From contig JAVKTT010000006.1 of NCBI GenBank assembly GCA_031460505.1, positions 66,732 to 130,731 of the forward strand: DNA of 64,000 nt, read 5' to 3'. The position numbers and the translations under genes were made by a program. This document shows, piece after piece, positions 1 to 8,218 of this stretch; positions within the stretch are counted from its first letter, which is position 1, and each line of letters begins with the position of its first letter. Source of the stretch: JAAYTL01 sp031460505 (GTDB lineage Bacteria > Bacillota > Clostridia > Tissierellales > Tissierellaceae). The notes beneath the pieces are model-generated. The model was given only the letters and a program-made list of their open reading frames with translations. It was not told where the DNA came from and made no database searches.

Positions 1-102
1 GATTTCACTGGAATGAATTTTTATATCATCAATATCTGTAGATTCACTTACTGTCTCTAACTTCATTTCTTTTATTATCTCTTTTAAATAAACGTAACTC
101 AT
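1..102 (-). CDS. hprK: HPr kinase/phosphorylase, N-terminal fragment cut by the window edge
   Basis: Only the first 34 codons are inside the window; the gene continues past base 1. The start is ATG at 102 with an AGGTG ribosome binding site just upstream, 11 bp after the PspC gene. The translation begins MSYVYLKEIIKEMKLETVSE and continues with an IHSSEI segment. This resembles the N-terminal domain of HprK, where a short helix (DLxxxxxLE) precedes a conserved SDISRPGL-type motif. HprK phosphorylates HPr on Ser46 in carbon catabolite control. The order uvrC, pspC, hprK fits a clostridial operon. The kinase domain with its Walker A motif is not visible, so the call rests on a short stretch and on context. 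Confidence 0.6.
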   Translation of the reverse strand, partial: MSYVYLKEIIKEMKLETVSESTDIDDIKIHSSEI

Positions 103-113
103 CTAATCACCTA

Positions 114-302
114 TTATCTATATGGTATTATTATTGCTGCAATTACATATGCTATTAGTCCACCAAAGAGCGCTGTCGGAATGCTCAATATTACCCAAGC
201 TAATCTTATTAGAGTTGGATCTATATTAAAATATTCACCTAAGCCACCACATACACCAGCTATCATCTTATTGGTTTCAGATCTATAAAGTCTTCTATCC
301 AT
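114..302 (-). CDS. PspC-domain small membrane protein
   Basis: This 62-residue protein is almost entirely one PspC domain. The cytoplasmic N-terminus holds the family signature MIAGVCGGLGEYFNIDP (residues 13-29), and one hydrophobic segment follows at about residues 35-58. PspC proteins are small membrane proteins linked to envelope stress responses; in Firmicutes the stand-alone form has no firmly assigned role. The start ATG follows GAGAGGAG. The gene overlaps the 3' end of uvrC by 8 bp and lies 11 bp before the hprK start, so the three are probably co-transcribed. Confidence 0.85.
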   Translation of the reverse strand: MDRRLYRSETNKMIAGVCGGLGEYFNIDPTLIRLAWVILSIPTALFGGLIAYVIAAIIIPYR

Positions 303-2172
303 TATGTTTCTCCTCTCTTTCTTTCTTAAAATGATTATATAAATTCTCTGCTACAACTTTATTCATACCCTTTACAGTTGCCAAATCATCAATACTAGCA
401 TTTTTGATTTTGTCTATACTTTTAAAATGTTTCATTAGAGCCATCTTACGTTTTTCACCTATACCTTCTATATCGTCAAGTTGTGATTTAAACATATCCT
501 TGGTTCTTAAACTCTTATGATAACTAATTGCAAATCTATGTGCTTCTTCTTGTATCTTATATATCATCTTAAAACCTAGTGTATCCATTGACATATGATA
601 TTCCTTGTTATCATAGATAATTCCTCGAGTCTTGTGATAATCATCTTTTACTAAACCACATACAGGTATATTAATTCCCAGTTCTGATAATACCCTTAGA
701 GCTATATTAACCTGCCCTTTACCTCCATCCATCATTATCAAATCAGGAAAATTTGAAAATCCTTTTAATTTAATGTTTTCTTCGATTTTTTCTTTTTCTT
801 CTAGCCCTCTAATAAATCTTCGCTTTAAGACTTCTTCCATGCTACCATAATCATTTGGAGTATCTATTGATTTTATTCTAAACCTTCTATAGTCAGATTT
901 CTTTGCTTCTCCATTTTCAAATACTACCATGGAGCCTACAGATTGCACTCCACTTATATTGGATATGTCATAGGCTTCAATTCTTTCAGGTAAATCTTCT
1001 AAATCTAAAATATCTTGGATTTCTTCTAGAGCCTTTAGATTCTCTCTATGTTTTTTTAGGAATTTATCACCATATTTATTTAGCATTTCCAAGGCATTTT
1101 TACCGACCATTTCTATCAACTTAAGTTTATCTCCTCTTTTTGGTACAGTAATAGTTACCTTTGAACCTTTTTTGTTCTCTAACCATTTTGAGATGGAATC
1201 CATATCACTAAATTCCTCTTCTATGATTATTTCCTTCGGAACAAAAGCAGAACCTATATAGAATTGTTTAACAAAAGAGCTAAGTATCTCTCCTCTGTCT
1301 TCTCTAAAATTGTCTTCCATTAGGAAATGTTCTCTACCTATAATCTTACCTGACCTTATAAAGAACACTTGAACACATACCTCTTCTATACCTCTTGCCA
1401 TAGCAATAATATCTTGATCAATATCATTAGCTGATACAATTTTTTGTTCTTCTTGAAGTGTTCTTAGAGCATTCAGTTGATCCCTGTAGGTACTCGCCTT
1501 TTCAAATTCCAGATTCTTTGATGCTTCTATCATTTTCTTTTCAATATTACCTATTACATTTAAGTTTTTACCATCTAGAAACTGTATTATTTCTTTTATC
1601 ATATCCATATATTCAATTTCATCTACATTTCCTAAACATGGTGCATTACATTTACCTATATAGTAGTTAAGACAAGGTCTAAAATTACTTAAGTTTTTCT
1701 CTAAGTTCAGTTTACATGTTCTAATTGGATATATATCATGTAATATGTCTATTGAGTCATTAACTGCTGTTGCACTTGGATAAGGACCAAAATATTTGGC
1801 ACCATCCTTAAGTATCTGTCTTGTCTTGATTACCCTCGGATATTTTTCATTCAATGTAACCTTTATATATGGGTACTGTTTGTCATCCCTTAATAGTATA
1901 TTGTACTTCGGCTTATTTTTTTTAATCAGATTTGCTTCCAGTACTAATGCTTCAACTTCATTGTCTACTATAATATATTCAAACTCTTTTATATGGCTAA
2001 CCATACTTCTTACTTTTAGCCCTTGGTTCTTTGAAGATTGGAAGTATTGTCTAACCCTATTTTTAAGTGAGATAGCTTTACCTACATATATAATCTCATC
2101 AGATTTATCTTTCATTATATAAACACCTGGTTTATCAGGCAGTTTCTTCAGTTGCTCATCTATATCAAACAT
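295..2172 (-). CDS. uvrC: Excinuclease ABC subunit C
   Basis: UvrC makes both incisions around a lesion in nucleotide excision repair after being recruited by UvrB. The 625-residue length is normal. Visible domains in order: a GIY-YIG nuclease at about residues 12-90 (GVYIM...YVGKA); four cysteines at about 152-180 (TCK, PCLNYYIGKC, APC) that match the iron-sulfur ligand set reported for UvrC; a UVR motif at about 205-240 that contacts UvrB; the RNase H-like 5' incision domain at about 395-535 (EAYDISNISG, MMDGGKGQ); and a C-terminal helix-hairpin-helix pair (IEGIGEKRK, VKGMNKVVAENLYNHF). The start ATG has an AAAGGGTG site. uvrB and uvrA are about 20 kb away in the same window under a LexA box; none was seen here. 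Confidence 0.97.
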   Translation of the reverse strand: MFDIDEQLKKLPDKPGVYIMKDKSDEIIYVGKAISLKNRVRQYFQSSKNQGLKVRSMVSHIKEFEYIIVDNEVEALVLEANLIKKNKPKYNILLRDDKQYPYIKVTLNEKYPRVIKTRQILKDGAKYFGPYPSATAVNDSIDILHDIYPIRTCKLNLEKNLSNFRPCLNYYIGKCNAPCLGNVDEIEYMDMIKEIIQFLDGKNLNVIGNIEKKMIEASKNLEFEKASTYRDQLNALRTLQEEQKIVSANDIDQDIIAMARGIEEVCVQVFFIRSGKIIGREHFLMEDNFREDRGEILSSFVKQFYIGSAFVPKEIIIEEEFSDMDSISKWLENKKGSKVTITVPKRGDKLKLIEMVGKNALEMLNKYGDKFLKKHRENLKALEEIQDILDLEDLPERIEAYDISNISGVQSVGSMVVFENGEAKKSDYRRFRIKSIDTPNDYGSMEEVLKRRFIRGLEEKEKIEENIKLKGFSNFPDLIMMDGGKGQVNIALRVLSELGINIPVCGLVKDDYHKTRGIIYDNKEYHMSMDTLGFKMIYKIQEEAHRFAISYHKSLRTKDMFKSQLDDIEGIGEKRKMALMKHFKSIDKIKNASIDDLATVKGMNKVVAENLYNHFKKEREEKHNG

Positions 2173-2202
2173 AATTTCACCCTTTAATATTGTATAAGAT
2201 TA

Positions 2203-2334
2203 TTATACCATAAATAAGATTGATAATTTACGTTCAAGTGGAAATGAAAGAAAACTCATCAATATAAAAAACACAAAAATTATAACTGCATTTAGTTTTG
2301 GGTGATTCTGTAAAAACAATCTAATTTTATTCAT
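2203..2334 (-). CDS. Possible 43-residue single-span membrane protein
   Basis: A short frame in the gap upstream of uvrC starts at ATG 2334 with AAGG five bases before it. It encodes a basic N-terminus (MNKIRLFLQNHPKLN), one strongly hydrophobic stretch (residues 17-32) and a short basic tail. Composition and layout are those of a small membrane protein, but AT-rich DNA yields such frames easily and no family was recognised. The rest of the 2173-2438 gap shows nothing else clear. Confidence 0.3.
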   Translation of the reverse strand: MNKIRLFLQNHPKLNAVIIFVFFILMSFLSFPLERKLSILFMV

Positions 2335-2438
2335 AATAACCTTGTATGATATAGTCAACGACTAAAATCATACTCTCCTTTCTTAAATTCAAGCAAAAAT
2401 AACCGTCCCTTATAATGCGTAATATTTATTTAATGATT

Positions 2439-2909
2439 TTAAGTGTTTTTAAATCTTTTATATTTTAACCCAAGTCCTAAAAGCAGCGTTGGAATAAGGT
2501 TTGCAATCAATGATAATATTGGTGTATTAGGTAATCCAAAAAGAAAATTTACTAAAGTAAATGGTGTATAATAAATATTCATCAAAATCCAGTTTTCACT
2601 TAGTTCTTCTGGTATTATCTTAAGTAAATTCATTTCTGTATTTGAAAATGTATAAAGCCATATAGCGATACCAATAACCCCTATAAGTGAACCTACAAAG
2701 AAGTCATATTCCTTTCTTGTACTTTCATCTAACAATGTACCAGAAAAAATATAGACAAATAGCAATCCTACTCCAATAAATATTCTGCTTATAAAATTAG
2801 TAGTAAACTTACCGATTTTAGGTCCAGTTGCAACAAAAATAATTAAGAATATGAATGATAATATTACAATTATCAGATGTAATATTAATGCTTTAAAATT
2901 ATTTTTCAT
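2439..2909 (-). CDS. Hypothetical integral membrane protein
   Basis: The protein has about 156 residues and four or five hydrophobic segments (roughly 8-28, 38-56, 72-92, 112-132 and 136-150). No enzymatic motif was seen. An upstream ATG at 2921 exists, but a strong GGAGG site lies between it and the ATG at 2909, five bases before the latter, so the start MKNNFKALIL is preferred. It is the first of a run of small, same-strand, envelope-directed genes extending to about 8.1 kb. The family was not recognised. Confidence 0.65.
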   Translation of the reverse strand: MKNNFKALILHLIIVILSFIFLIIFVATGPKIGKFTTNFISRIFIGVGLLFVYIFSGTLLDESTRKEYDFFVGSLIGVIGIAIWLYTFSNTEMNLLKIIPEELSENWILMNIYYTPFTLVNFLFGLPNTPILSLIANLIPTLLLGLGLKYKRFKNT

Positions 2910-3064
2910 CCCTACCTCCATTAATTGATTATTAAAAATGTTGATTAAAAAATGATATACTCACATTTAACAAAGACATAGTTTATAAAGACTGAGAATC
3001 AATAATTTTAAGTTTTTCTTATACATTAAATGAAAAATGTTAACGTGTCCCATTTTTTGTATGC

Positions 3065-3487
3065 TTATTTCGTCCAATTCATTACTAGCTCTACTTCACC
3101 TGTATTTTCATCAATTTGCTCTTTTGTAACTAAGAAGCCTTCCCTTAAATAAAATTGAACAGCCCGAACATTCCTATTATAAACTTGCAAGGATAATTCA
3201 GTGTGATTCATCTTAACATAATCAAGTAATTTTTTACCAATACCCTTAGATTGATTGTTTGTATTAACAAATATTCCAGCAATATAATTATCCATTAACC
3301 CGATAAACCCCTTAATTGTATTGTTATCATCGTAAAGAAATATTTCTGCTTTAGGTAACATTTCTTTAACCATTTCATGATTTCCTTGCCAGTAATCTTT
3401 ACAAATAAAATCATGAGCTCTTATGTTTGTTTCAAGCCATATATTCATAATATTATCTAAATCTTCAATTCTAAATTTTCTTATCAT
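3065..3487 (-). CDS. GNAT family N-acetyltransferase (YiaC/YjaB-like)
   Basis: This is a complete 140-residue GNAT fold. The acetyl-CoA binding motif A is seen as NNQSKGIGKKLL at about residues 77-88. It is followed by NRNVRAVQFYLREGF (about 106-120), the usual motif B region ending in a Tyr near a Gly-Phe pair. The N-terminal IRKFRIEDLDNIMNIWLE and the HDFICKDYW segment resemble the small stand-alone acetyltransferases YiaC and YjaB of E. coli; YiaC can acetylate protein lysines. The substrate here is unknown. It is the only soluble enzyme in a run of membrane and exported proteins and ends 8 bp from the next gene. Confidence 0.85.
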   Translation of the reverse strand: MIRKFRIEDLDNIMNIWLETNIRAHDFICKDYWQGNHEMVKEMLPKAEIFLYDDNNTIKGFIGLMDNYIAGIFVNTNNQSKGIGKKLLDYVKMNHTELSLQVYNRNVRAVQFYLREGFLVTKEQIDENTGEVELVMNWTK

Positions 3488-3495
3488 ATTTACCC

Positions 3496-3960
3496 CTATA
3501 TCTTATCTCCACATGATTTACAAAACTTTGCATCTTCATCATTTAACTCTCCACATGATTGGCATTTGACTTTTACTATATGAATAACTTCCTTTTTATC
3601 CTGAGAAGTTCTTCTGTCATTTACTACGTCAATATTTTCTATAACATCACTTATCATTCCACCTGCTGCTGAACTATAAGGTTTTAAATCATCTCTTGCT
3701 TTTTCCGGATCTAATATAACTCCAGAACCAGCTGCACCTCTTGCGCCAATATTCATCAGTATCCCGCCTACTATAATACAAATCATACCTATTAAAGCTC
3801 TTTTAAAAAATGGTGGCATACCTGAATCATAAAATGGATTAAATCCATCATCATTAAAAGCAATAAAAAAACTTGAGAAAAATAATATGAATCCCAGCAC
3901 AATTAAACCCATGCCAATATAATACAAAGACTTTCTTTCCGGTGATATTTTATTTGACAA
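3496..3960 (-). CDS. Membrane protein with C-terminal zinc ribbon
   Basis: The 154-residue protein has two membrane spans (about residues 12-34 and 52-72), a linker, and a C-terminal zinc ribbon with two paired cysteines, CQSCGELNDEDAKFCKSCG (about 132-150). The start is a TTG at 3960, preceded by AAAGGAGAGG. Zinc-ribbon membrane proteins are common in Firmicutes but mostly lack an assigned job. The ribbon is predicted to be cytoplasmic if the protein forms a simple hairpin in the membrane. The downstream acetyltransferase gene begins 8 bp after the stop, so they are probably co-transcribed. Confidence 0.7.
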   Translation of the reverse strand: MSNKISPERKSLYYIGMGLIVLGFILFFSSFFIAFNDDGFNPFYDSGMPPFFKRALIGMICIIVGGILMNIGARGAAGSGVILDPEKARDDLKPYSSAAGGMISDVIENIDVVNDRRTSQDKKEVIHIVKVKCQSCGELNDEDAKFCKSCGDKI

Positions 3961-3995
3961 AATAATCCTCTCCTTTAATCTCTTTTAATAATTAA

Positions 3996-4517
3996 TTACT
4001 CAAACTTATTTCCTTTATTGTCGTAGAAGGCAACATCTCTTGTATAGCTTGAATATTCTGGTGCTTCAACTAATGCAACTCTTCCATTATTCATCTCTAT
4101 ACGAATAGGCTCCAATTTATTACCGGTAGTATCGTCTGTATAAATAACTTCAACATATTCTAAGCCTGATTTATAACACATAAATATTTCGTAAAACTTA
4201 TCTCCGATGACTATTATATCTGTAACAATTGGCTCAGATTCTTGTGTTCTAACCATTTTAGTTTTAAGCATATAATTACCGTGATCATTTGCTTCAAATT
4301 GAGCATACCCATAACCTACTTGTTGATCAATAAACTCACTAATAATATTATTTTCAATTATTATCTCTGACAAAATTATTGCACTATTGCTCGGTTTACT
4401 TAAAATTCTTTGACGTGCTTCAAATGTGTTCCCATATGGTTGGTTTGTTTTGTAAACAATAACGCCAATAATGAAGACCACTATGATGCTACCAATAATA
4501 AATCTTTTATTTCTCAT
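3996..4517 (-). CDS. Exported or membrane-anchored hypothetical protein
   Basis: The protein has 173 residues. An N-terminal hydrophobic anchor at residues 6-22 follows two basic residues; no lipobox cysteine is present, so it is probably a signal anchor or an uncleaved signal. The mature part is rich in beta-prone segments with no catalytic motif seen. The ATG at 4517 has AAAGGAAA upstream. It lies 35 bp before the zinc-ribbon gene and follows the multi-span membrane protein gene. The family was not recognised. Confidence 0.6.
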   Translation of the reverse strand: MRNKRFIIGSIIVVFIIGVIVYKTNQPYGNTFEARQRILSKPSNSAIILSEIIIENNIISEFIDQQVGYGYAQFEANDHGNYMLKTKMVRTQESEPIVTDIIVIGDKFYEIFMCYKSGLEYVEVIYTDDTTGNKLEPIRIEMNNGRVALVEAPEYSSYTRDVAFYDNKGNKFE

Positions 4518-4592
4518 AGAGAATTTCCTTTCAATAATTTATTAATAACTTTTAAATTTATTCCACACTTAGGTTCTTTGACAAACAATAAT

Positions 4593-5117
4593 CTACCATT
4601 GACCTTGACAAAAAACTCTTTCTAAAATTGCAACTATTACGGTAGTAATAACATTAAGACTGGTTGTTATTATCAATAACTTTCTTTTACTTTTAACTTG
4701 TTTCTTGAGTAAATAATATACCAATGGTACTTCAATACATAGGGTTAATAGTAAATAACCAAATCTAATTATGTAATTAGGTCCATTATTGAAAGCTCTT
4801 TCCCAGGAATAAAACAAACCAGAACCATAAAACATATTTAATCGAAATGAGCTGTAAATATAGGGTGCTACGAAGGAAGCAATATTCGCAAGAGCAATAA
4901 TACCAAAGGCCCTTGCTTTACCTTCTATCCTCCCATATATTATTACCCCAAAATATTCAATAGCAAGTGTAAGTATTATTGCAAATGGTAGTACTTTCAT
5001 AGGGCTTATTGTAACCCAATGCCATGAAGAGTTTGCAAATACGCTTACTGGGACAATAATACAAAGTGAAATGAAGCTTAATAATCCTATTAATTTACTC
5101 TTTCTAATGCTTTTCAC
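4593..5117 (-). CDS. Hypothetical multi-span membrane protein
   Basis: The 174-residue protein has about five hydrophobic segments (roughly 9-29, 41-61, 72-92, 115-133 and 147-165) joined by short basic loops, and no recognisable motif. The likely start is a GTG at 5117 preceded by GGGGAGTG. Its C-terminal tail contains an isolated cysteine. It lies 75 bp upstream of the signal-anchored gene that follows. The function is not known; context places it in a cluster of small envelope proteins. Confidence 0.6.
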   Translation of the reverse strand: MKSIRKSKLIGLLSFISLCIIVPVSVFANSSWHWVTISPMKVLPFAIILTLAIEYFGVIIYGRIEGKARAFGIIALANIASFVAPYIYSSFRLNMFYGSGLFYSWERAFNNGPNYIIRFGYLLLTLCIEVPLVYYLLKKQVKSKRKLLIITTSLNVITTVIVAILERVFCQGQW

Positions 5118-5197
5118 TTATACACTCCCCTTCCCACTTACTACTAGATTATAAGTAAACCACTTAACATCATTATCCTATTGACTATACCTACTAA

Positions 5198-5410
5198 TTA
5201 TTCATCCAGAACCTCTTCTATGCGTATTAATACATCAGTATGATGGGAACCAAAAACAGCTTCAAATAAAGTTCCTTGGATTACAATACGCTTATCAATA
5301 TACTGATTCAAAATTTCAGTTTCTTCTTTATTATTAGGCACCACTTGTATTTCAGCAATTTGCAGTCTATCTATTCGTTTACAAGTTCTGAGTCTATCGG
5401 TACTTGAGGT
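5198..5410 (-). pseudogene. DUF4431-like C-terminal gene remnant
   Basis: A frame open from 5410 to the TAA at 5198 encodes about 70 residues with no ATG, GTG or TTG start near its upstream end. Its second half, including RIVIQGTLFEAV and FGSHHTDVLIRIEEV, resembles the C-terminus of DUF4431 proteins, which carry a similar GTLF...GHHHTxVLL pattern. It overlaps the 3' end of the lipoprotein gene at 5371-5844 in a different frame. This looks like the tail of a gene fused by deletion or frameshift to its neighbour. An expressed second frame reached by ribosomal slippage cannot be excluded. Confidence 0.55.
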
Positions 5411-5844
5411 TCAATATATCCTGCAAACTGTAAGCCTACAATTTCTTCAAGTACATTTATAATTTCTAAATCCTCGCCAACATAAAGAACAATAATATTA
5501 TCCTTCTTAAAAAAGTGTGGGTATGAGATCCAACTAATTTCAGTAGCATTTTTACCATTGTTATAACTTGTTCCCCCTTCATGTATATAGGAGGCATCTT
5601 CTTCCATCTTTTCATTACTCTCGTATAAATAAACAGATATATTCTCATTTTCATTTATTGTTAACCATTTGCGTTGTCCTTGAAGTATATCCTCTTCAAC
5701 ATCTTCTGCCATTATATTAAAATCCATTTTTTCAAGATTTGTTATTAGCTCATTATATGCAGTGTCTGAGGTTTGTTTTGAGCAGCCGAATATGGATATT
5801 GTTGCAACAAACAATAAAAGAGTTAAAACTATTTTGATTTTCAT
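5371..5844 (-). CDS. Putative lipoprotein
   Basis: The 157-residue precursor has a lipoprotein signal peptide: basic MKIK, a hydrophobic core and the lipobox IFGC with the modified cysteine at residue 21. The mature part is about 136 residues, acidic, with a conserved-looking centre (GGTSYNNGKNATEISW, then SYPHFFKKDNIIVLYVG) suggesting one small alpha/beta domain. AGGGGAATT precedes the ATG. It is presumably tethered to the outer face of the membrane. Its last 40 nt overlap the DUF4431-like remnant in another frame, so its C-terminus may not be ancestral. The function is unknown. Confidence 0.7.
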   Translation of the reverse strand: MKIKIVLTLLLFVATISIFGCSKQTSDTAYNELITNLEKMDFNIMAEDVEEDILQGQRKWLTINENENISVYLYESNEKMEEDASYIHEGGTSYNNGKNATEISWISYPHFFKKDNIIVLYVGEDLEIINVLEEIVGLQFAGYIEPQVPIDSELVNE

Positions 5845-5899
5845 ACTAATTCCCCTTCAAAAATATTTCACGCATCAGATAAATCATTGTTTTACAAAA

Positions 5900-6388
5900 C
5901 TACGAATCATATTTTAAAATATACAATCTACCTTTATTTATATCTAATAAAGCAAAATTAAAATTCTGTGACGGTCTGTCGAAGATATACTCTCCTGTTC
6001 TATATCTGTCCTTAAAATAATATAATCCATTTACTATATCATCTGGCATCATCTCACCATATCCACCATGTGAATATTTACTAGTATATTCACCATAAAT
6101 AAATTTCCTAAGGTCTTTGTCCATAGGCAGTCTTTCCCATGATCCCGTATTCAAAGCATCTTGCATGAAATAAATGATATCATCTTGTTCTAGCTGAATA
6201 ACTTCAAATAATTCTCCATCCCCATGAAATCCACCATGGCTATCATTAAATTTTGTAACTTTAGATTTTTTGGGTATATTTAGTCCAATTAAACTAATAT
6301 AATGATTTTCTTTAGATTTTTCTATATATATATCACGTGCGAAAATAATCGAAATAATAACAGTTATAATGATCAGAAGTTTTTTCAT
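5900..6388 (-). CDS. Exported hypothetical protein
   Basis: The 162-residue protein has an N-terminal hydrophobic segment (residues 3-17) after MKK, consistent with a signal or anchor and without a lipobox cysteine. The exported part contains NDSHGGFHGDGE (about 48-59) and YSHGGYGEMM, which look like conserved turn-rich segments of one small domain. GAGG lies before the ATG at 6388. No family with a known role was recognised. It sits between two other single-anchor exported proteins in the same orientation. Confidence 0.6.
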   Translation of the reverse strand: MKKLLIIITVIISIIFARDIYIEKSKENHYISLIGLNIPKKSKVTKFNDSHGGFHGDGELFEVIQLEQDDIIYFMQDALNTGSWERLPMDKDLRKFIYGEYTSKYSHGGYGEMMPDDIVNGLYYFKDRYRTGEYIFDRPSQNFNFALLDINKGRLYILKYDS

Positions 6389-6490
6389 TATTTTAAACCT
6401 CTTCTTTCTTTTAATTTCTATATTCCACTTATAAAGTATATAATATAAATAATTGCAATAACTTACTTATAAATTATCTGTCTACTCTAT

Positions 6491-6997
6491 TTATTCATTA
6501 TAGATATTATAAGACTCAGACTTTTGTCCGGTGTTTCCATTATAGGCTATAATCCAAAAACGCCCCATTGTTCCCTTGGGTACATCCCAGATATATTCGA
6601 ATTCTTTCTGCCCTGGAAAACCCGGAAGTGAGTCAATTATCTTCTGTAGTAAATATGTTTCAGTTCCAGTAGGTACAATGAACATGTCTATTGATGTACA
6701 ATTTCCATTAATCTCGATTTTAATTTTTACTTTATCATCCTCTCCAACTGTAACCCATCTATCCTTGTACAAATCATTGCCAGTAATATTTTCAAAGGAA
6801 ATCTCAGTTATCTCAGGTGCTTTCTCTTTTATATTTTTTTCTATAACAGTTTCTAGTCCTACTAATTCCTGCTTTAATTCAATGTTTTGCTGCATAATTT
6901 TCTTATTGGAGTTAAATAAAAAAATACAACATAGTAATGTTACAGTAAATGCTATAAGTATCAAAGTTAATTTTATTTTACTTGTTTGTTTAACCAT
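6491..6997 (-). CDS. Membrane-anchored protein with coiled coil and beta-sandwich-like domain
   Basis: The protein has 168 residues. A transmembrane anchor at about 10-28 is followed by a predicted coiled coil (about 29-56, NKKIMQQNIELKQELVGLE) and then a beta-rich domain (about 75-165) ending in IWDVPKGTMGRFWIIAYNG. That ending recalls the last strands of immunoglobulin-like folds. This layout suggests an extracytoplasmic sensor or ligand-binding domain held off the membrane by the coiled coil. The function is inferred only in this general sense. GAGGGGAG precedes the start. Confidence 0.6.
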   Translation of the reverse strand: MVKQTSKIKLTLILIAFTVTLLCCIFLFNSNKKIMQQNIELKQELVGLETVIEKNIKEKAPEITEISFENITGNDLYKDRWVTVGEDDKVKIKIEINGNCTSIDMFIVPTGTETYLLQKIIDSLPGFPGQKEFEYIWDVPKGTMGRFWIIAYNGNTGQKSESYNIYNE

Positions 6998-7096
6998 TAT
7001 TTAACTCCCCTCCATTTTTAATCATATATATGACATATTTATTTACAACTTAAATATAAAGATTGTGTAGTAGAAATAAAATTATTAATATATAAT

Positions 7097-7567
7097 TTAA
7101 TAAACTTTTTTCACAACAAGAGATAAACCATGTTCAAAATCTTCACCATTCATCAAATTTCCACTTATGGAGAAATTCAATGACCCTAAAATTAATTCTA
7201 AATCATTGCCAAAGAATAAGTCTTCTGAACTAATTGAACCAAGTTCAGAATGTATGGTTAGACCTTTGGAAATGCCTTGAACTGCAGTAGCATTATTCAT
7301 AATAGTCTCTTCATTTCCATCTTTATAAAAATAGAATTTATCAGAATAACTTTTAATATCTGACGGTTCTTCACCCTTAAATGATAAATCCCCTCCAACA
7401 AATTTTTCAGATTCATCAGTTATAATTATTAAACCATTATTTATTGCTATATTTTCATTTTCTCCACTAAAAGAATAAATTTCAATCTGATTCTCTGATT
7501 TCGTGCAAGATGTAATAATAGATAGTAAAATTACAATTAAAGCAATAGCTACAAATCTTTTTCTCAT
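7097..7567 (-). CDS. Putative lipoprotein
   Basis: The precursor is 156 residues when started at the ATG at 7567, which has a strong AAAGGAGG eight bases upstream; an ATG at 7591 lies before that site and is unlikely to be used. The signal peptide MRKRFVAIALIVILLSIITS precedes the lipobox cysteine at residue 21. The mature part is acidic and beta-prone with no catalytic motif visible. It belongs to the run of same-strand small exported genes. The family was not recognised. Confidence 0.65.
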   Translation of the reverse strand: MRKRFVAIALIVILLSIITSCTKSENQIEIYSFSGENENIAINNGLIIITDESEKFVGGDLSFKGEEPSDIKSYSDKFYFYKDGNEETIMNNATAVQGISKGLTIHSELGSISSEDLFFGNDLELILGSLNFSISGNLMNGEDFEHGLSLVVKKVY

Positions 7568-7600
7568 TATTATAACCTCCTTTAGCAACACATTAATCTA

Positions 7601-8059
7601 CTAATCTATATCATTCAAAAATTTCATCACATCATTCATAGAATCAAAAGTAGTGATAGTAATACCCTGATCATTACCCCATGTTGCTTTGCCTTCCTCA
7701 TCTGAAACAAAAATGCAGATAGCAAACTCGTCAAACATATTGTTCTGTACAATTCTATTAATTGGCTCATTTGTAGTTAATAGATTCATATTAGTTTCTT
7801 TGTCTTGTAATAAACGCATATATACATCACTCTTAACGTGATCTAACCCTTCTACCTCAAATCTACCAATAAATCGGTCATTAAAGACAAAAAATTTATA
7901 GTAAACACCGTCAATGGTTACAGATACTTGCTGCTTATGATGTGTGGAATTGTCAATTTGGTTTACCAATATATTTCGATTTAAAGAATATGGTAATGGA
8001 ACTAGAATAATAATTAATAATAAGATAATTGATCCGATTATTGCTATTTTCCTATTCAT
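7601..8059 (-). CDS. Exported hypothetical protein
   Basis: The protein has about 152 residues. The preferred start is the ATG at 8059 (MNRKIAIIGS), after a purine-rich AGGAGAAGGGAG site; the ATG at 8092 would place that site inside the coding region. One hydrophobic anchor spans about residues 5-22. The rest looks like a small alpha/beta domain containing an FVFNDRFIGRFEVEG segment. No known family was identified. It is the most upstream gene of the exported-protein run and is separated from the toxin-antitoxin operon by a terminator. Confidence 0.6.
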   Translation of the reverse strand: MNRKIAIIGSIILLLIIILVPLPYSLNRNILVNQIDNSTHHKQQVSVTIDGVYYKFFVFNDRFIGRFEVEGLDHVKSDVYMRLLQDKETNMNLLTTNEPINRIVQNNMFDEFAICIFVSDEEGKATWGNDQGITITTFDSMNDVMKFLNDID

Positions 8060-8163
8060 ATCAATCTCCCTTCTCCTATAAATAACGTTCAAAACATCCT
8101 ATAATTTAACTTTATCACAATATTTAGACTTTTGTTGAATTTATATGTATTGTAATAAAATTG

Positions 8164-8193
8164 TAAACAAAAAAGAAGCTAAATATTAGCTTC
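8164..8193 (-). terminator. Intrinsic terminator of the toxin-antitoxin operon
   Basis: GAAGCTAA (8175-8182) and TTAGCTTC (8186-8193) form a perfect 8-bp stem with a 3-nt loop. On the minus strand it is followed by TTTTTTGTTT. It lies 26 bp beyond the toxin stop codon. Confidence 0.85.
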
Positions 8194-8218
8194 AATAATT
8201 ATACTCCTACTCTTTATA

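Noticed and set aside
903..1124. Plus-strand open frame inside uvrC
   Set aside because: It is a shadow of the minus-strand uvrC coding sequence, with no ribosome site and an aromatic-rich, low-complexity translation. The same applies to many other antisense frames across the window.
2399..2422. REP-like fragment AACCGTCCCTT after the 43-codon ORF
   Set aside because: It resembles the reverse of an AAGGGACGGTT repeat core, but only a single short match with no paired arm is present.
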